Shown here: one piece after another, positions 61,992 through 64,000 of the stretch
How the letters are laid out: every line of letters begins with the position of its first letter
Position numbering within the stretch: position 1 is the stretch's first letter
NCBI RefSeq assembly: GCF_037038585.1
Contig: NC_092525.1
Coordinates: forward strand, 28,670,367-28,734,366
Origin: Patagioenas fasciata
Taxonomy: Eukaryota; Chordata; Aves; Columbiformes; Columbidae
Direction of reading: 5' to 3'
Length of the DNA: 64,000 nucleotides
Made by a program: the position numbers and the translations under genes
Notes under the pieces: generated by a model
Database searches by the model: none
Told to the model about the DNA's origin: nothing
What the model saw: the letters and a program-made list of their open reading frames with translations, nothing else

Positions 61992-62037
61992 TCGAAGCGG
62001 CTATCTGAAATCTTTTGTATAAATTATCGAAGCGGCT
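61992..62037 (+). repeat. 11-bp direct repeat TCGAAGCGGCT, two copies
   Basis: TCGAAGCGGCT occurs at 61992-62002 and again at 62027-62037, 35 bp apart. Each copy carries two CpGs in an otherwise CpG-poor AT-rich intron, where unprotected CpGs normally decay. Confidence 0.7.
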
Positions 62038-62126
62038 TCCGTTACTTGTGATCTCCAAGTATTTAGTAAGTCAGACATGTTATCCTTGGAGATGGACTAG
62101 TCACATTTTGTGTAAGTTACTTCATA

Positions 62127-62152
62127 TAACTTGTCGTTTATATGACAAGTTA
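62127..62152. repeat. perfect 9-bp inverted repeat with 8-bp loop
   Basis: TAACTTGTC and GACAAGTTA flank GTTTATAT. This can form a hairpin or bind a dimeric protein. It lies 90 bp from the CpG-bearing direct repeats. Confidence 0.75.
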
Positions 62153-64000
62153 CATTTCTAGAAATCCTTGTAAACTGCCTAGTGGTTTTGCTATTTATGT
62201 TTTGTGAACCAAAGTTTGCAGAAATAGGTGTCATCTGTGGACTATTAACAAAATGTTTGTCCTTATTATTCAGAATTTGTGGTTTGAAGATTGTTCTATT
62301 ATTATTCTGTTTCTTGTCTGGAAGTTTTTTTTAAGCAGCGGAACTAGCAGGGAGTAATGAATAATCTTGTTTATGGCTGAACACTCTCCCAGTCAGCCAG
62401 GCAAAGAACAACCATTATTCTAAAAAATAGTGAAGAATCTGGTACAAATTAAAGAAAAGAGCAAAGGAAAAAGGAATGTAGCCATGGTTGACTTGCACAG
62501 CAACTTGGTATTTTCACTAATATTTCCAGTGACTGGTTCTGCATAATTTTTCTGGTTCAAATTATAATAGGTACTGGAAAACTAGCCATTGGTTACCAGA
62601 AAAGAAGTGTGGCAGTTCCTTCAGTATGCTAGTAACTTCAGAATTGTATGGAATACCTATAGAAAATACATTATATGTATCAAAATTATTTAGTCAGTAC
62701 TTAACAGAGAAGTGAGATTGGTATTTGAAAATTTGCACACAATTTAAATTTTTATTTTGAGAATGTTCAAACATGATTTCTTGAATCTGCAGGATACGTA
62801 GATTTTAAGTAAATTCAAGTGCATACTGTAGCATTAGTTCAAAATGTGTTAGCTTGCAACAGACATTGGTTATTGGGTTTATTTTTGATAACAAGATCTG
62901 ATGGAAAAAGCAAATGAAGTTGCATGATGTGAAAAAAAATTGAAGCTCACCCTCATTTTCTTGTTAGTATATTTTTAAGAAAGAAGAAGTGTGCATTCTA
63001 GTCTGACTGAGAAAACCTCAGATTTTGTTTTTAAATAATACATTTTTGGTGTTATTCAAAGATAGGTTTAACCATGGACTTCTTCATATTTGGCAATGCC
63101 AGGAGATGAATAAGATGAGCTAGTCAAACTTTGCTCATAGCTGTTATTGACAGTGAATACACTGAAGTGACTTCTGAGATAAAAAAACATCTGACAAAAA
63201 ATAGTAACACTGCCTAGAACTGTACAAATAATAAGAAAAGGACATAGAGATGTTTCCCTCAGTGACTCTAACTAGAATATCACTTTGCCTATGTTTTTAC
63301 ACTCTTTCACTAATTGTTTGCAAATAGTTGTTCAGATAGTTGAATATTTACACACAATGAATTTTTTGCCTTAAGGTGATATTAGTTGACACAAATAAGG
63401 AATAATAACAGAGAATAAATGAGCTACAGTTAATGCCACAGTGCAGTTCAAAGACATAAAGAAGGGTCAGATTTACCAAACACATTTCCAGCTTTAACAG
63501 TGAAAGTCATTTAAAACTTTGTCTTTCTAGATAAAGTGGATCTGAACCTGCAAAATAGTCCCAGTGAAAAAATGGCCTGTTGAAATTCTGTTTCCACTCA
63601 AAAAAATAAATTAGTGAAGTTATGATCTGCAGGGAGTATGAAAATGAACACTGTTTTTTTCTAAGAGAAAAGATATGCAGTTGGCCACAAACTATGTTCT
63701 CTCACTGCTTCTCTTGAAGTGCTTGTCCATTCAGTCCTTGACCCTTTTAATATGGTGAACTTGTATAGATTAAGGCTTTGCTGTTGACTTTATATATATA
63801 TAAAATTCTGTATCAATATCAGTGCAGTAGCAGCTCTGGATTTCAACTTTAAATTGTTAGACACTGAGCATAAACGCAAACTGATTGTACTTGGTCTCTA
63901 TAAAGTGCAAAACAAGTCCATTTGAATTTTAACTTGGAAATAATGTAAGACTGATTCAGTCCATTCACTCCTTGCAGGCAAAGGTACATTTTTCTTTCTC
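62153..64000 (+). other. COL11A1: COL11A1 intron 1 to window end, no exon seen
   Basis: AT-rich intron with a short TA repeat at 63791-63800. I looked for a phase-1 acceptor followed by a VDVLKALDF-like frame (start of the N-terminal domain) and did not see one, so exon 2 should lie beyond 64000. Confidence 0.5.

Noticed and set aside
62124-62155. Resemblance of the ATAACTTGTC...GACAAGTTA dyad to a recombinase (loxP-like) site
   Set aside because: It shares only the short ATAACTT word and the 8-bp spacer length; the arms differ and no recombinase is present. Kept only as an inverted repeat.
48400-64000. COL11A1 exon 2
   Set aside because: No phase-1 acceptor followed by a frame like the start of the N-terminal domain was found; probably beyond the window.
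1-64000. tRNA, rRNA, snRNA genes, CRISPR-like arrays, bacterial-type operons
   Set aside because: No cloverleaf with A/B boxes, no regularly spaced short repeats and no operon-like gene run is visible.

Overview
The window looks like a piece of a bird chromosome. The support is several CR1 LINE copies ending in the 8-base tail unit typical of avian CR1, a complete solo LTR with the TGTCCTGG start and 5-bp target duplication of avian ERVL-type elements, an AT-rich background with low repeat load, and one recognisable vertebrate gene start. The species cannot be named from the sequence.

The only gene I can support is the 5' end of COL11A1 (collagen type XI alpha-1 chain) on the + strand. A CpG island of about 2.5 kb (roughly 45.88-48.36 kb) holds the promoter, a 5' UTR with a three-codon upstream ORF, and coding exon 1 (47065-47179). 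Exon 1 encodes a 38-residue signal-peptide segment, then a consensus splice donor in phase 1. From 47180 to the window end is intron 1. I did not find exon 2, so intron 1 is probably longer than 16.8 kb here.

Layout: 1-45.9 kb is upstream intergenic DNA with no recognisable exon. It holds minus-strand CR1 fragments (6.2 and 7.8-8.1 kb), the solo LTR (17554-18197), a probable older ERV-derived piece (about 18.9-19.2 kb), A-rich and AAAAC-type simple repeats, a TG/TA/CA palindromic microsatellite (35.6 kb), and a degenerate tandem array with a unit of about 150-190 bp (about 40.4-41.9 kb, possibly 40.0-42.8 kb) that contains telomere-like CCTAACCCTA words. 45.9-48.4 kb is the CpG-island promoter and exon 1. 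48.4-64 kb is intron 1, with a strong CTCF-type motif just outside the island (48581-48594), a tail-to-tail CR1 pair (50.77-51.72 kb), an unidentified antisense open frame (53.4-53.9 kb), and a small hairpin and direct-repeat cluster near 62 kb.

I see no operon-like or defence-type system. The observations most worth following are the promoter architecture (NF-Y box, NRF1-like site, uORF, flanking CTCF motif), the uncatalogued degenerate tandem array, and the antisense open frame in intron 1.
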